From the NCBI GenBank assembly GCA_003553525.1, contig PWEO01000089.1, positions 1-56,060 of the forward strand: a DNA stretch of 56,060 nucleotides. Reading direction: 5' to 3'. The DNA is from Clostridiaceae bacterium (lineage in GTDB: Bacteria > Bacillota > Clostridia > Peptostreptococcales > T1SED10-28). The notes beneath the pieces were generated by a model. That model saw only the letters and a program-made list of their open reading frames with translations. It was not told the DNA's origin and ran no database searches. A program made the translations under genes and the position numbers. Below are positions 29,165-37,584 of this stretch, piece after piece; positions within the stretch are counted from its first letter, which is position 1, and each line of letters opens with the position of its first letter.

Positions 29165-30541
29165 TTAATATCGCTTCCTCTTAGAAGATGATAGGATTCT
29201 TAAGTTATCGCGATATTTTGCAACCGTCCTACGTGATATGCTTATTCCTTTCTTCTGTAGAATTTTAGTTATTTTTTCATCGCTGAGAGGCTTTTGAGGA
29301 TCTTCTTCACTAATAAGATCTTTAATATAATCTTTAATGCTATTGGAGGATATAGCTTCTCCCCCAGTTTTGCTCAGTCCGCTTGAAAAGAAGAATTTCA
29401 GTTCAAAAGTGCCTGCCGGTGTTTGTACATATTTTCCGTTGGTAGCTCTGCTAACTGTGGACTCATGTATATCTAATTCCTCAGCAACTTCTTTTAATGT
29501 GAGGGGTTTTAAAAACTTCTTACCATGTTCGAAAAATTCTTTTTGATTTCCAATAATGTTTTCTACCACTCGATAAATTGTCTGTTTTCTTTGTTCGATA
29601 TTTTTAATCAACCATACCGCAGCATTTAGTTTATCATTCAAGTACTTTTTAGTATCCTGACAGTTAAGATTTTCTCCACTTAAGACCATCTTACGATAAT
29701 CTTCCCGAATATAGAGTCTCGGGACCGAGGAATCATTGTAGACCACCACATATTCGTCTTGAATCTTTCGAACAATTACATCGGGCACAATATATTTATT
29801 TTGATTGGTAATAAATTGTCTCCCGGGCTTAGGTTCCAGAGAGCGGATAAAATCACAAATCTTTTGAACTTCGCTAACAGGAATATGCAGTTCTTTTGCA
29901 ATTTCCGGATATTTGTTGGAAGCCACCATTTCCAAGTAATGTTCTACCACCAGATACACTATGGGTTGTTGAACATTTTTATTTTTCAATTGAATCAATA
30001 AGCATTCTTTTATATTTCGGGCTCCTACGCCGGAGGGATCAAAGGTTTGTATGATTTTTAAAATTCCTTCAATCATGTGCGGCTCTTCATTTAAATCTTT
30101 CGCTAAAATTTCAGTGCTTATTGTTAGATACCCATTTTCATCTAAATTATTGATAATAAATTCACCAATTTCATTATATTTTCCTTCAACGGAAGTTAAG
30201 TGAAACTGAAATAACAAATGCTCTTGCAAGGTTGCTTCTTTCGATATGATATTTTCATAGCTGAATTCTTCATGGTCCGGATTATACGGATTCGGCGCAT
30301 AATGACGATTATCATGATCTTCAATATATTCTTTCCAATTGATATCCTGTTCCTTATCTTCTTTTAATGGCTTTACCGTTTCTTCGGTAACTTCTAAGAC
30401 CGGATTACTTTCCATCTGTTCTTTAACATACTGATCCAACTCTAAGGCATTTAACTGTAAAACCGTTATTGCCTGTTTAAGTTGAGGAGTCATAACCAAC
30501 TTTTGTGATTGTGTTAATTCCAGACCATATCCCATTCTCAT
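29165..30541 (-). CDS. rpoN: RNA polymerase sigma-54 factor
   Basis: The 458-residue protein has all sigma-54 parts: the glutamine/leucine-rich activator-binding region I (residues 1-50), an acidic link, the core-binding domain, the helix-turn-helix LKEVAEELDIHESTVSRATN, and the RpoN box RRTVAKYRD near the C terminus. It directs transcription from -24/-12 promoters with enhancer-binding proteins. ATG 30541 follows AAAGGTGAT; the longer in-frame start was rejected. Its place at the head of the glycolytic genes is where many Firmicutes carry the repressor gene cggR. Confidence 0.97.
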   Translation of the reverse strand: MRMGYGLELTQSQKLVMTPQLKQAITVLQLNALELDQYVKEQMESNPVLEVTEETVKPLKEDKEQDINWKEYIEDHDNRHYAPNPYNPDHEEFSYENIISKEATLQEHLLFQFHLTSVEGKYNEIGEFIINNLDENGYLTISTEILAKDLNEEPHMIEGILKIIQTFDPSGVGARNIKECLLIQLKNKNVQQPIVYLVVEHYLEMVASNKYPEIAKELHIPVSEVQKICDFIRSLEPKPGRQFITNQNKYIVPDVIVRKIQDEYVVVYNDSSVPRLYIREDYRKMVLSGENLNCQDTKKYLNDKLNAAVWLIKNIEQRKQTIYRVVENIIGNQKEFFEHGKKFLKPLTLKEVAEELDIHESTVSRATNGKYVQTPAGTFELKFFFSSGLSKTGGEAISSNSIKDYIKDLISEEDPQKPLSDEKITKILQKKGISISRRTVAKYRDNLRILSSSKRKRY

Positions 30542-30573
30542 ACAGATCACCTTTGCTTTCATAGTATAGTAGC

Positions 30574-30602
30574 ATTATACCACTCTCCAAGACAAAAATA
30601 AA
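30574..30602 (-). promoter_or_regulatory. Predicted promoter of rpoN
   Basis: TATAAT (30579-30574) is preceded by TG one base upstream, forming an extended -10. A weak -35 TTTATT (30602-30597) lies 17 bp away. Confidence 0.5.
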
Positions 30603-30628
30603 GAAGTCCTGCCGTTCAATTAAATATT

Positions 30629-30643
30629 GGCACAAAAATTGCA
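30629..30643 (+). promoter_or_regulatory. Exact sigma-54 promoter consensus
   Basis: TGGCAC-AAAAA-TTGC matches the -24/-12 consensus TGGCAC-N5-TTGC at every position. It points rightward, into the 3' end of the permease gene in antisense. It partly overlaps the permease terminator hairpin, so chance similarity is possible. No enhancer site is identified. Confidence 0.4.
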
Positions 30644-30670
30644 AAGACCAAAATTTCAGCCTTTGCAATC
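30634..30670 (-). terminator. Terminator of the nucleoside ABC transporter operon
   Basis: ATTGCAAAG and CTTTGCAAT form a nine-bp stem, followed on the minus strand by TTTTTGTGCC, about 65 bp after the last permease gene. Confidence 0.6.
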
Positions 30671-30734
30671 ATTTGCTTTTTTATTAAAAACATCAGTTGC
30701 CATTTTAATAATCAACACAATTTTTATGCTATTT

Positions 30735-31682
30735 TTATCTTCCACCTTTATCGTAAGGTTTTCCAACAGCCTTTGGTGCTACGGATTGTCGACTGAATGC
30801 CACTAATGCCACAATCGTTAACACGTAAGGTAAAGCAAAGAAGAATTCATTAGGGAGCTGCGCAAGAATTTCAAATCTTGATGAATACAGCGCAAAGATT
30901 CTGGAAAAACCGAAAAATAGTCCTGCACCAAGCACACCAATGGGTTTCCATCGACCGAATATTAATGCAGCAAGTGCAATAAATCCAGTTCCTCCAATAC
31001 TCATCACCGTGTATTGAATATCCTGGGTAAGCACTAGGATTCCTCCGCCAAGCCCTGCGAAAATTCCTGATATAAATACTCCGATATAACGCATTTTAAA
31101 AACGCTTACTCCCATACTATCCAAAGCATGGGGATGTTCGCCGGCAGCTCTTAGTCGAAGTCCAAAAGGAGTTTTGTAGAGTACAAACCAACTTACTACC
31201 ACTAAAATTATTGCAAGATGGACCGTAAGATATACCCGTGTAAATAAAATCTCACCAATGAAAGGGATCTCACTTAATCCATGAAAAGTATATCGCTGAA
31301 AACTCAGAGAAAAACTTTGAGTCCTTTGTTGCCCGAAGATTACTTGGGCCATATAGATGGTTACACCGGTTGCTAACATGTTAATGGCCACACCAGATAT
31401 TATTTGGTCTGCTTTTGCATGAATACTTAAATAAGCATGAATTAAAGATACCAGTCCACCTACAAGAGCACCCAATAATATAGCAATCCATGGCGCAAAA
31501 GAAGTGTATGGTTGAAGATAAACCAAAAATGTGGCTGCCGTAAATCCTCCAAACATCATTAGGCCTTCCAAACCAATGTTTACGATTCCTGATCTTTCAG
31601 AAAACATCCCCCCTAAGGAGGTTATAACTATAGGAGTGGAGAAAACCAAAGTAAGTGCCAGCATAGAATAAATTAAGTCCAT
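30735..31682 (-). CDS. ABC transporter permease, purine-nucleoside type (NupQ-like)
   Basis: The 315-residue inner-membrane subunit has about eight to ten helices and the BPD_transp_2 pattern, including ERSGIVNIGLEGLMMFGGF near the N terminus and the ALDSMGVSVFKMRY region. With the preceding permease it forms the channel for nucleoside uptake. The start codon overlaps the stop of the other permease (TAATGG). The gene ends the operon. Confidence 0.88.
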   Translation of the reverse strand: MDLIYSMLALTLVFSTPIVITSLGGMFSERSGIVNIGLEGLMMFGGFTAATFLVYLQPYTSFAPWIAILLGALVGGLVSLIHAYLSIHAKADQIISGVAINMLATGVTIYMAQVIFGQQRTQSFSLSFQRYTFHGLSEIPFIGEILFTRVYLTVHLAIILVVVSWFVLYKTPFGLRLRAAGEHPHALDSMGVSVFKMRYIGVFISGIFAGLGGGILVLTQDIQYTVMSIGGTGFIALAALIFGRWKPIGVLGAGLFFGFSRIFALYSSRFEILAQLPNEFFFALPYVLTIVALVAFSRQSVAPKAVGKPYDKGGR

Positions 31683-32791
31683 TATTGCTCTCCCTCCTCT
31701 ACCTTAAGTTTTATAAGCGCCTGTTTAATTGGATATTTCATTGCAACAAATACAATAATGATAGCAATGATTATGATCGCAATGTCTCTAGGGATTCTAC
31801 TGATCTGCATGATCGTTTGGGATGCTTTCAACCCACCAAACAATAAACCAGCAAGAACTGAACCAAGAGCGGTGCTTCCACCTACTAAAGCTACAGCTAT
31901 ACCGTCAAAACCGTAATTTTCAAAACTTCCGAGAACCCTTCCATAACCGAAGGTTCCCACAACCAGTATGGCTCCCGCAAGTCCTGATAGTGCTCCTGCA
32001 ATAGTCATTGATAGCGCTGCATTACGTTGTACTTTCATCCCTGCATATTCCGATGCAAGAGGGTTGAACCCTACGGATTTCAACTCATATCCAAAAGTTG
32101 TTTTATTAATAATAAAGTAAAATAACACGGCACAGACAATCACCACCAGAAAACCCCAATGAAGTCTTGAATTATTGGTAATGGAAGAGAGAAAATCACT
32201 TTGCAGTGTGGCCCTTGCGGGTAAATCCGCTGTCCTCGTTGAGGAACTTTCCGGCAATGCGCGAATATAGTAGTTTGAAACATATAATGCTGTGTAGTTC
32301 AGCATAATGGTAACTACCACTTCATGCACACGAAATTTCGCTTTAAGTATTCCCGGTATAAAGCCCCAAAAAGCGCCTCCCGTTGCACCTGCCAGAAGCA
32401 CCACAACCGGAAATATTACAGGCGGCAAGCTAAGCATAAGTCCGGCATAACTTGCGGCTAAAGCACCGATCATCACCTGACCCTCACCGCCAATATTAAA
32501 TAATCCCGTTCTAAAGGCGAAGGAAACAGAAAGTCCTGTTAAAATTAGTGGGATAGAATAAACAAAAAACTCTCCAAAATAACGTGCGTTAAAAGCTGAC
32601 CCGGCAGTGAATAAATTAGGTAGATTAATTCCCGTTACCGCTCTGATGAAAGAGGTGAATAGATCAATAGGATTGAGTCCACTGAAAATCATAATGACTG
32701 AACCTGCTAAAAATCCTAAAGCGATAGCTATAATAGGAATTAAAAAACTGTGATTCGCCTCATTGGCTAAAAAATTTCTTAGTTTATTCAA
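31682..32791 (-). CDS. ABC transporter permease, purine-nucleoside type (NupP-like)
   Basis: The 369-residue membrane protein has about ten helices, with the family features LTGLSVSFAFRTGLFNIGGEGQ and GFNPLASEYAGMKV. It pairs with the second permease. Translation likely begins at TTG 32791, eight bases inside the end of the ATPase gene and nine bases after AGGAGG, so the two are translationally coupled. Confidence 0.88.
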   Translation of the reverse strand: MNKLRNFLANEANHSFLIPIIAIALGFLAGSVIMIFSGLNPIDLFTSFIRAVTGINLPNLFTAGSAFNARYFGEFFVYSIPLILTGLSVSFAFRTGLFNIGGEGQVMIGALAASYAGLMLSLPPVIFPVVVLLAGATGGAFWGFIPGILKAKFRVHEVVVTIMLNYTALYVSNYYIRALPESSSTRTADLPARATLQSDFLSSITNNSRLHWGFLVVIVCAVLFYFIINKTTFGYELKSVGFNPLASEYAGMKVQRNAALSMTIAGALSGLAGAILVVGTFGYGRVLGSFENYGFDGIAVALVGGSTALGSVLAGLLFGGLKASQTIMQISRIPRDIAIIIIAIIIVFVAMKYPIKQALIKLKVEEGEQ

Positions 32792-34319
32792 CCTCTTCCA
32801 CCTCCTTTTTCTTTGAACCGGCCATCATAAGACCTAACTGATTTTCATCGGTTTTATCCGCTTGTACAATATCCACAATTTCTCCTTCGTATATGACTGC
32901 TATACGATCGGATAGATTTAAAACTTCGTCTAATTCCAAAGACATTAATAGAATTGCTCTCCCTTTATCCCGTTCTTCTATTAATCGTTCATGAATATAT
33001 TCAATCGCGCCTACATCCAATCCTCGAGTAGGTTGTGCCGCAATTAATAAGTCCGGAGACCGGTAAAGCTCTCTGGCAACAATTGCTTTTTGCTGATTTC
33101 CTCCGGACATTCCCCGTGCACTAGAAACACTTCCCTGTCCACTACGAACATCAAACTCCTTGATTCGATCATCTGAAAATTTACGAATTTCATCGAACTG
33201 CAAAATCCCGTTTTTAGAAAAAGGGGCTTGAAAATAGGTTTGTAAAATCATGTTCTCTTCTAAGTTAAAGTCCAGTACCAGTCCTCTTTTCTGGCGATCT
33301 TCCGGAATATGTCCGATACCCTTTAACGTTTTTTGCCGTGTGCTTAACTTTTCGATGGACTCTCCATTTAGAATAATTGAACCTTTTTCCACTTCTCGAA
33401 GACCAGTGATAGCTTCCATTAATTCCGATTGCCCATTCCCATCAATTCCCGCTATGGAAGTAATTTCTCCTGCTCGCACTTCCAGGCTAAGTCCTTTGAC
33501 AGCATCTAATTTTCGACTGTCTTTAACCCATAAATCCTTCAACTGTAAAACAACTTCTTTAGGCTTTGCCGGTTCCTTTTTTACTTCAAAACTGACTTCC
33601 CGGCCAACCATCATTTCTGCCATTTCTTCTTCAGAGGTCTCCGCTACATCAACGGTACCGATATATTTTCCTTTGCGAAGAACCGTGCATCGGTCTGCAA
33701 CTTCTTTAATTTCTCTTAGTTTATGGGTGATAAGCACAATAGTCTTTCCCTCTTTCACTAAATCCTTCATGATTTTCATCAATTCTCTAATTTCCTGTGG
33801 TGTAAGTACTGCCGTAGGCTCATCCAAAATTAAAATGTCTGCTTTTCGATAAAGAGTTTTTAATATTTCCGCTCTTTGTTGCATACCTACAGAAATGTCG
33901 ATGATTTTTGCATCGGCCTCTACTCTTAGACCATATAAATCACTGATCTCCTTAACCTTATCTCTAGCACTTTTCATATCGATCCTTCTAAAGGATTTTC
34001 TAGGCTCATCCCCTAAGATAATATTTTCCGTTACAGTAAAATCTTCCACCAATTTAAAGTGCTGATGTACCATTCCGATTCCTAATTTATCTGCAACTTT
34101 AGGATCGGTTATTTCTACTTTTTCTCCACGAACCTTAATTTCTCCTTCTTCCGGTTGGTAAAGTCCGAATAAAACACTCATCAGGGTTGATTTTCCTGCA
34201 CCGTTTTCTCCAAGTAAAGCATGGATTTCGCCTTCCCTTACTTTTAAATCTACCTGATCATTTGCTTTAATACCTGGAAATTCTTTGGTGATTCCTAACA
34301 TTTCGATTGCATATGCCAT
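32784..34319 (-). CDS. ABC transporter ATPase with two nucleotide domains (NupO-like)
   Basis: The 511-residue ATPase carries two ABC modules. The first has Walker A GENGAGKST, a Q-loop, signature ISVGMQQRAEI and Walker B LILDEPTAV. The second has a degenerate Walker A GIDGNGQSE, a signature MSGGNQQKAIVARE and DLLIAAQPTRGLDVG. This is the sugar/nucleoside uptake architecture with one weakened site. Its permeases follow directly, but its expected binding-protein gene bmpA lies 745 bp upstream across decayed DNA. Confidence 0.92.
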   Translation of the reverse strand: MAYAIEMLGITKEFPGIKANDQVDLKVREGEIHALLGENGAGKSTLMSVLFGLYQPEEGEIKVRGEKVEITDPKVADKLGIGMVHQHFKLVEDFTVTENIILGDEPRKSFRRIDMKSARDKVKEISDLYGLRVEADAKIIDISVGMQQRAEILKTLYRKADILILDEPTAVLTPQEIRELMKIMKDLVKEGKTIVLITHKLREIKEVADRCTVLRKGKYIGTVDVAETSEEEMAEMMVGREVSFEVKKEPAKPKEVVLQLKDLWVKDSRKLDAVKGLSLEVRAGEITSIAGIDGNGQSELMEAITGLREVEKGSIILNGESIEKLSTRQKTLKGIGHIPEDRQKRGLVLDFNLEENMILQTYFQAPFSKNGILQFDEIRKFSDDRIKEFDVRSGQGSVSSARGMSGGNQQKAIVARELYRSPDLLIAAQPTRGLDVGAIEYIHERLIEERDKGRAILLMSLELDEVLNLSDRIAVIYEGEIVDIVQADKTDENQLGLMMAGSKKKEVEEVE

Positions 34320-34394
34320 AATATTTCTCCTATCTTTATAATATTATAGTAATATTTTTTACTCCCTGATATATTGCAAGTTCTATTAACTCTT

Positions 34395-34601
34395 TTATTT
34401 TTTTGCATCAGGGATGTTATTATCGACTTTTTCCCGTTGTTTCAGAGGTAAACCTCGATGATGCGCCCGAATAAGTTTATATTTTACTTCCGGATAATCC
34501 TTTAATACCTCAGCAGTTTTTTTTAACATAATTATTTTTAACATAATTATTTTTAACATAATAAGGTTCTGTTCAAAAAAGGGTGGTGTTAATTCTTTCA
34601 A
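34395..34601 (-). pseudogene. Remnant ORF, possibly mobile-element derived
   Basis: A 68-codon frame starts at ATG 34601 with no clear ribosome site. It passes through a three-unit 15-bp tandem repeat (translated M-L-K-I-I) and ends in a basic tail (KLIRAHHRGLPLKQREK). The tail looks like a fragment of a larger protein, perhaps a transposase, but I cannot name the family. On the plus strand, GGTTCTGTTCAAAAAAGGG (34564-34582) resembles the terminal repeats of some insertion sequences. No partner end is seen. Confidence 0.3.
34521..34563. repeat. 15-bp tandem repeat, about three copies
   Basis: The unit TTTTAACATAATTAT is repeated almost perfectly three times, the last copy diverging at its end. 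It lies inside the remnant ORF and looks like replication slippage. Confidence 0.7.
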
Positions 34602-34962
34602 ATTTCATAAGCTTTAATGTCGACTAATTATCCGTCTGTAACTTCGATTGAAAGTTCTTGATCCTTGCAGTCAAAATTTAGACTCGTTTAAAATAACAAC
34701 TTGAAATTTTTTTCAGTCATGTTTCTATAATTTTCACTTTTACATGGCATTGAAATCGTTTCAGGATTATGACAATACACACAGTTTAATTTGTAGCTCT
34801 CTGTAAAAACTGAGAATCACAATCTTCATAATCCAGTATTCTTTTTGCTACATTTGGCAAAACATGCTGTTTTTGTTCATAGGTCATGGCTTTATTTTCT
34901 ATAATACCTTGGTTTTATTCTCTTGTAGATATCATATATCTTATCTCAAATTGATTATGATT
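34602..34962 (-). pseudogene. Decayed DNA with a cysteine-rich radical-SAM-like scrap
   Basis: No intact gene is present. On the minus strand a frame from about 34891 reads MTYEQKQHVLPNVAKRI... and stops at about 34783. Directly after, another frame reads CVYCHNPETISMPC, which resembles the C-x2-C-H-N-P segment of glycyl-radical-enzyme activases, before stopping again. I treat this as a possible remnant, with chance similarity as the alternative. It separates bmpA from its ATPase gene. Confidence 0.25.
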
Positions 34963-35005
34963 CGCTAAAAAAAACCAAGACTATAAAATCTTGGTTTTTA
35001 TAGCG
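34963..35005 (-). terminator. Terminator after bmpA
   Basis: CGCTA/TAGCG and AAAACCAAGA/TCTTGGTTTT form a long interrupted stem with an A/T tract on each side, about 60 bp after the bmpA stop. It would separate bmpA from the ATPase gene. Confidence 0.75.
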
Positions 35006-35064
35006 GAATATTAAGTTCATATGTTATATCAGCTTTAACAACTCATTGCTTTAACTGATTACTA

Positions 35065-36114
35065 CTATTGTAATCTTGAAGGCAAAGTAGGCACTTCTAT
35101 TTCACCTGATACAATTTGATCGATGTAACTTTGTACCTCGGCTAAAATATCATCGCTTAAGTTCGGATTTTCTTCCGGTAGAGAAACTCCTTCATTTTCT
35201 AAATCAAATTCAATGATGTCTCCTCCGGGGAAGTTTCCTTCATAAGTCATAACAGATACTTCGTAGGCTGCTACGTCCACTCTTTTCATCATGGAAGTTA
35301 AAATCGCAGAGTTTTCTCCATCGTAGATTCCATCTTCATATTGGTCTCGGTCAACACCGATTGCCCATACATCTTCACCGTCGCCTCTTCGTTCCATGGC
35401 CTCATTAATCATACCATTTCCTGAACCTCCAGCGGCGTGGTAGATAACATATGCTCCGTCATCAAACATAATAGATGCAATAGATCTTCCTGTTGAAGGA
35501 TCTGAGAAATCACCTACATATTCTACTAAAACGTTCATATCCGGATCTACAGCCCATACTCCCGCTTCAAAACCGGCTTCAAACTTCTGGATTAATTCAA
35601 AGTCTACACCGCCAATATAGCCAACTGTATCTTCGCCGGCTTCTTGTGCAGTAAGAGCTGCTGCAACTCCTACAAGGAAAGATCCTTGTTCTTCAGCAAA
35701 AATAGCACTTACAATATTGTCTCGTTCTACTACAGCATCAATTAGTAAAAAGTTTTGGTTCGGAAAGTTATCGGCTACTTGACCGATAGCATCTTCAAAC
35801 AAGAATCCAGGTGCAACAATTAGATCTACTTCGTCATCTGCAAAACTGGATAAATTAGGAACATAATCCGCATCGGCTTCTGATTGAAGATAGTTTGTTT
35901 CCGCACCATATTCATCAGCAAATTCTTGAATTCCCTCCCAAGTACCTTGGTTAAATGATTGATCGTCAATTCCTCCGGTGTCGGTAACAAGTCCTACAAA
36001 GAAATCTTCACCGTTTGCTACATCATTTCCGTTGTCGTCCCCATTACAACCGGTTAAAACTAAGACCATCGATAGTAATGCGACTACTAATAAAATCCAT
36101 AAATTCTTTCTCAT
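35065..36114 (-). CDS. bmpA: BMP family nucleoside-binding lipoprotein
   Basis: The 349-residue protein has a lipoprotein signal peptide ending in LTGCNGDD, so it is anchored outside the membrane, followed by a BMP domain (GLVTDTGGIDDQSFNQGTWEG near the start of the mature protein and the YHAAGGSGNGM loop). It should capture purine nucleosides for the downstream ABC transporter. AGGGGAGGTAAAAGA precedes the ATG. The mature part is strongly acidic, as is common in secreted proteins of alkaliphilic or halotolerant anaerobes. Confidence 0.9.
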   Translation of the reverse strand: MRKNLWILLVVALLSMVLVLTGCNGDDNGNDVANGEDFFVGLVTDTGGIDDQSFNQGTWEGIQEFADEYGAETNYLQSEADADYVPNLSSFADDEVDLIVAPGFLFEDAIGQVADNFPNQNFLLIDAVVERDNIVSAIFAEEQGSFLVGVAAALTAQEAGEDTVGYIGGVDFELIQKFEAGFEAGVWAVDPDMNVLVEYVGDFSDPSTGRSIASIMFDDGAYVIYHAAGGSGNGMINEAMERRGDGEDVWAIGVDRDQYEDGIYDGENSAILTSMMKRVDVAAYEVSVMTYEGNFPGGDIIEFDLENEGVSLPEENPNLSDDILAEVQSYIDQIVSGEIEVPTLPSRLQ

Positions 36115-36138
36115 TCTTTTACCTCCCCTATTTTTAAT

Positions 36139-36176
36139 ATTTTAGACTTATTGAACGATTTCTATGAGTCTAAAAT
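36139..36176 (-). other. Hairpin in the bmpA 5' leader
   Basis: ATTTTAGACT and AGTCTAAAAT form a perfect ten-bp inverted repeat with an 18-base loop between the promoter and the start codon. No T run follows, so it may stabilise the mRNA or bind a protein. The purine riboswitch core is not seen. Confidence 0.5.
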
Positions 36177-36206
36177 TCGGTCCTGCGTTGCATGAACCTT
36201 AGCTTC

Positions 36207-36235
36207 ATTATAATATAGCAAAGTCGAAAATGCAA
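36207..36235 (-). promoter_or_regulatory. Predicted promoter of bmpA
   Basis: TTGCAT (36235-36230) and TATAAT (36212-36207) on the minus strand are 17 bp apart. Confidence 0.65.
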
Positions 36236-36269
36236 CGCTCATTTCTTTCTATACCCTTTAAATTTAACA

Positions 36270-36325
36270 ATAAACCCCATTCCCTGACAAACCTGTTTAT
36301 AGGTTCCGATTGGAATGGGGTAAGA
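36270..36325 (-). terminator. Terminator of the glycine reductase operon
   Basis: ACCCCATTCC and GGAATGGGG form the outer stem and AACCT/AGGTT an inner stem, followed on the minus strand by TTTATTGTT, about 45 bp after grdD. Confidence 0.65.
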
Positions 36326-36367
36326 ATTAGTTGTAGATACCATTTAGTATAAAATCACTACTCTATA

Positions 36368-37561
36368 TTAGCAATCCTCCGGAACACCGACAGCATAATC
36401 TGCTTTTTTTAGTACTTCAATGGCTTTTTTTATATTTCCTTCACTTACCATTACCACCGGTCCGGTACAACCCATGCCACTTTCTGCATAGATGTTGTTT
36501 TTCCAGAGTTCATGTACTGCATCTTCCAACTCCATAATATCGATGCCTGATAAGGATCCTGTAACCACTTCTTTTGGTGGTTGTTTAACCTCTTCCTCAT
36601 CATCGGATTTTTTATGGGATTTGGTAAGGGAATCCAGAATATCTTTAAGTCCAGCTTTATTGGCTTTATCGTATTCTTCTTTTATCCTTTGTTCCAGCTT
36701 TCCCTCAACTAGTTCCGCAGCATATTCTAATGCTTTTGCCACAACAGGACTTCCTGAAGCACGAGATAAAATCAAAATATTTTTATCGTATCCTTCACCG
36801 ATTCCAGGCCCATATCCATAACCTAAGGCTTCATAATCTCCGCCGGTATGAAAGGAAGAAAAGATTTTCATAAAGATATTTCCAGTTAAGGTGTCTTGAA
36901 CCATTACATCAGGACTTCCAGCCAATAAGTCGTTCCCACGCATAACAACGCCGCCGTCAGCTCGCATTGACTCAGAGAAATCCATATCATAGCCGTTATT
37001 TACCAGGGTGCTTAAAGCTTTTTCAACTTGTCTTGCACCGTCCACATTTAATACACCGATTTTAGGATTCTTCACACCCGAAGCTTTCGCTGCAATAACG
37101 CCATGAATTGCATTTCGCACCATAGCTTCCGTACGATCCGTTGCCGAAGTTCCCGTAGTTGTAGCTAAATACATCTCCTTACCTTTTCCAGGAGTAATAA
37201 CTTTCCCCACGGTTGATACCCCGATAGGGAAGTTATAATGCATTGTTACACATGCCTGGATTTTCTTCGTAGCTAATAATTCCTCCATGATATTATGCAT
37301 CTCAGATTCATCCTGAGCTTCAATTACCTCTAAGTCGGTATCCATCTTGGGACCTATCAGCAATACATCAAAACTCCCTGATTTTCCTGCAATTTCAGCA
37401 CCTTTAACAAGATTCTCCACTCCATGCTCACTACCTAAGGTTGTAAGACCAACGGTTACTCTTTCACCAAAATTACCAGTCTCCATACCTTTTGCGATGT
37501 CATTAAAAACTTTACCTATTTGCTTTTTTATTTCTATGTGTTGTTCTGTCACTCCATTCAC
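36368..37561 (-). CDS. grdD: Glycine/sarcosine/betaine reductase component C, alpha subunit
   Basis: The 397-residue GrdD works with GrdC to release acetyl phosphate from the carboxymethyl-selenoether bound to GrdA. It has a PlsX-like fold, and the conserved GMGCTGPVVM near the C terminus carries the likely acetyl-accepting cysteine. It follows grdC by 23 bp and is last in the operon. A GTG at 37561 begins the frame, but AAAGG lies too close to it; a GTG three codons later is an alternative start. Confidence 0.93.
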   Translation of the reverse strand: MNGVTEQHIEIKKQIGKVFNDIAKGMETGNFGERVTVGLTTLGSEHGVENLVKGAEIAGKSGSFDVLLIGPKMDTDLEVIEAQDESEMHNIMEELLATKKIQACVTMHYNFPIGVSTVGKVITPGKGKEMYLATTTGTSATDRTEAMVRNAIHGVIAAKASGVKNPKIGVLNVDGARQVEKALSTLVNNGYDMDFSESMRADGGVVMRGNDLLAGSPDVMVQDTLTGNIFMKIFSSFHTGGDYEALGYGYGPGIGEGYDKNILILSRASGSPVVAKALEYAAELVEGKLEQRIKEEYDKANKAGLKDILDSLTKSHKKSDDEEEVKQPPKEVVTGSLSGIDIMELEDAVHELWKNNIYAESGMGCTGPVVMVSEGNIKKAIEVLKKADYAVGVPEDC

Positions 37562-37584
37562 CGCCTTTCATAGTCAAGGTTTTA

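Noticed and set aside
33250-33852. A 200-codon plus-strand ORF
   Set aside because: It is antisense to the well-supported ABC ATPase gene, has no ribosome site and no recognisable motif.
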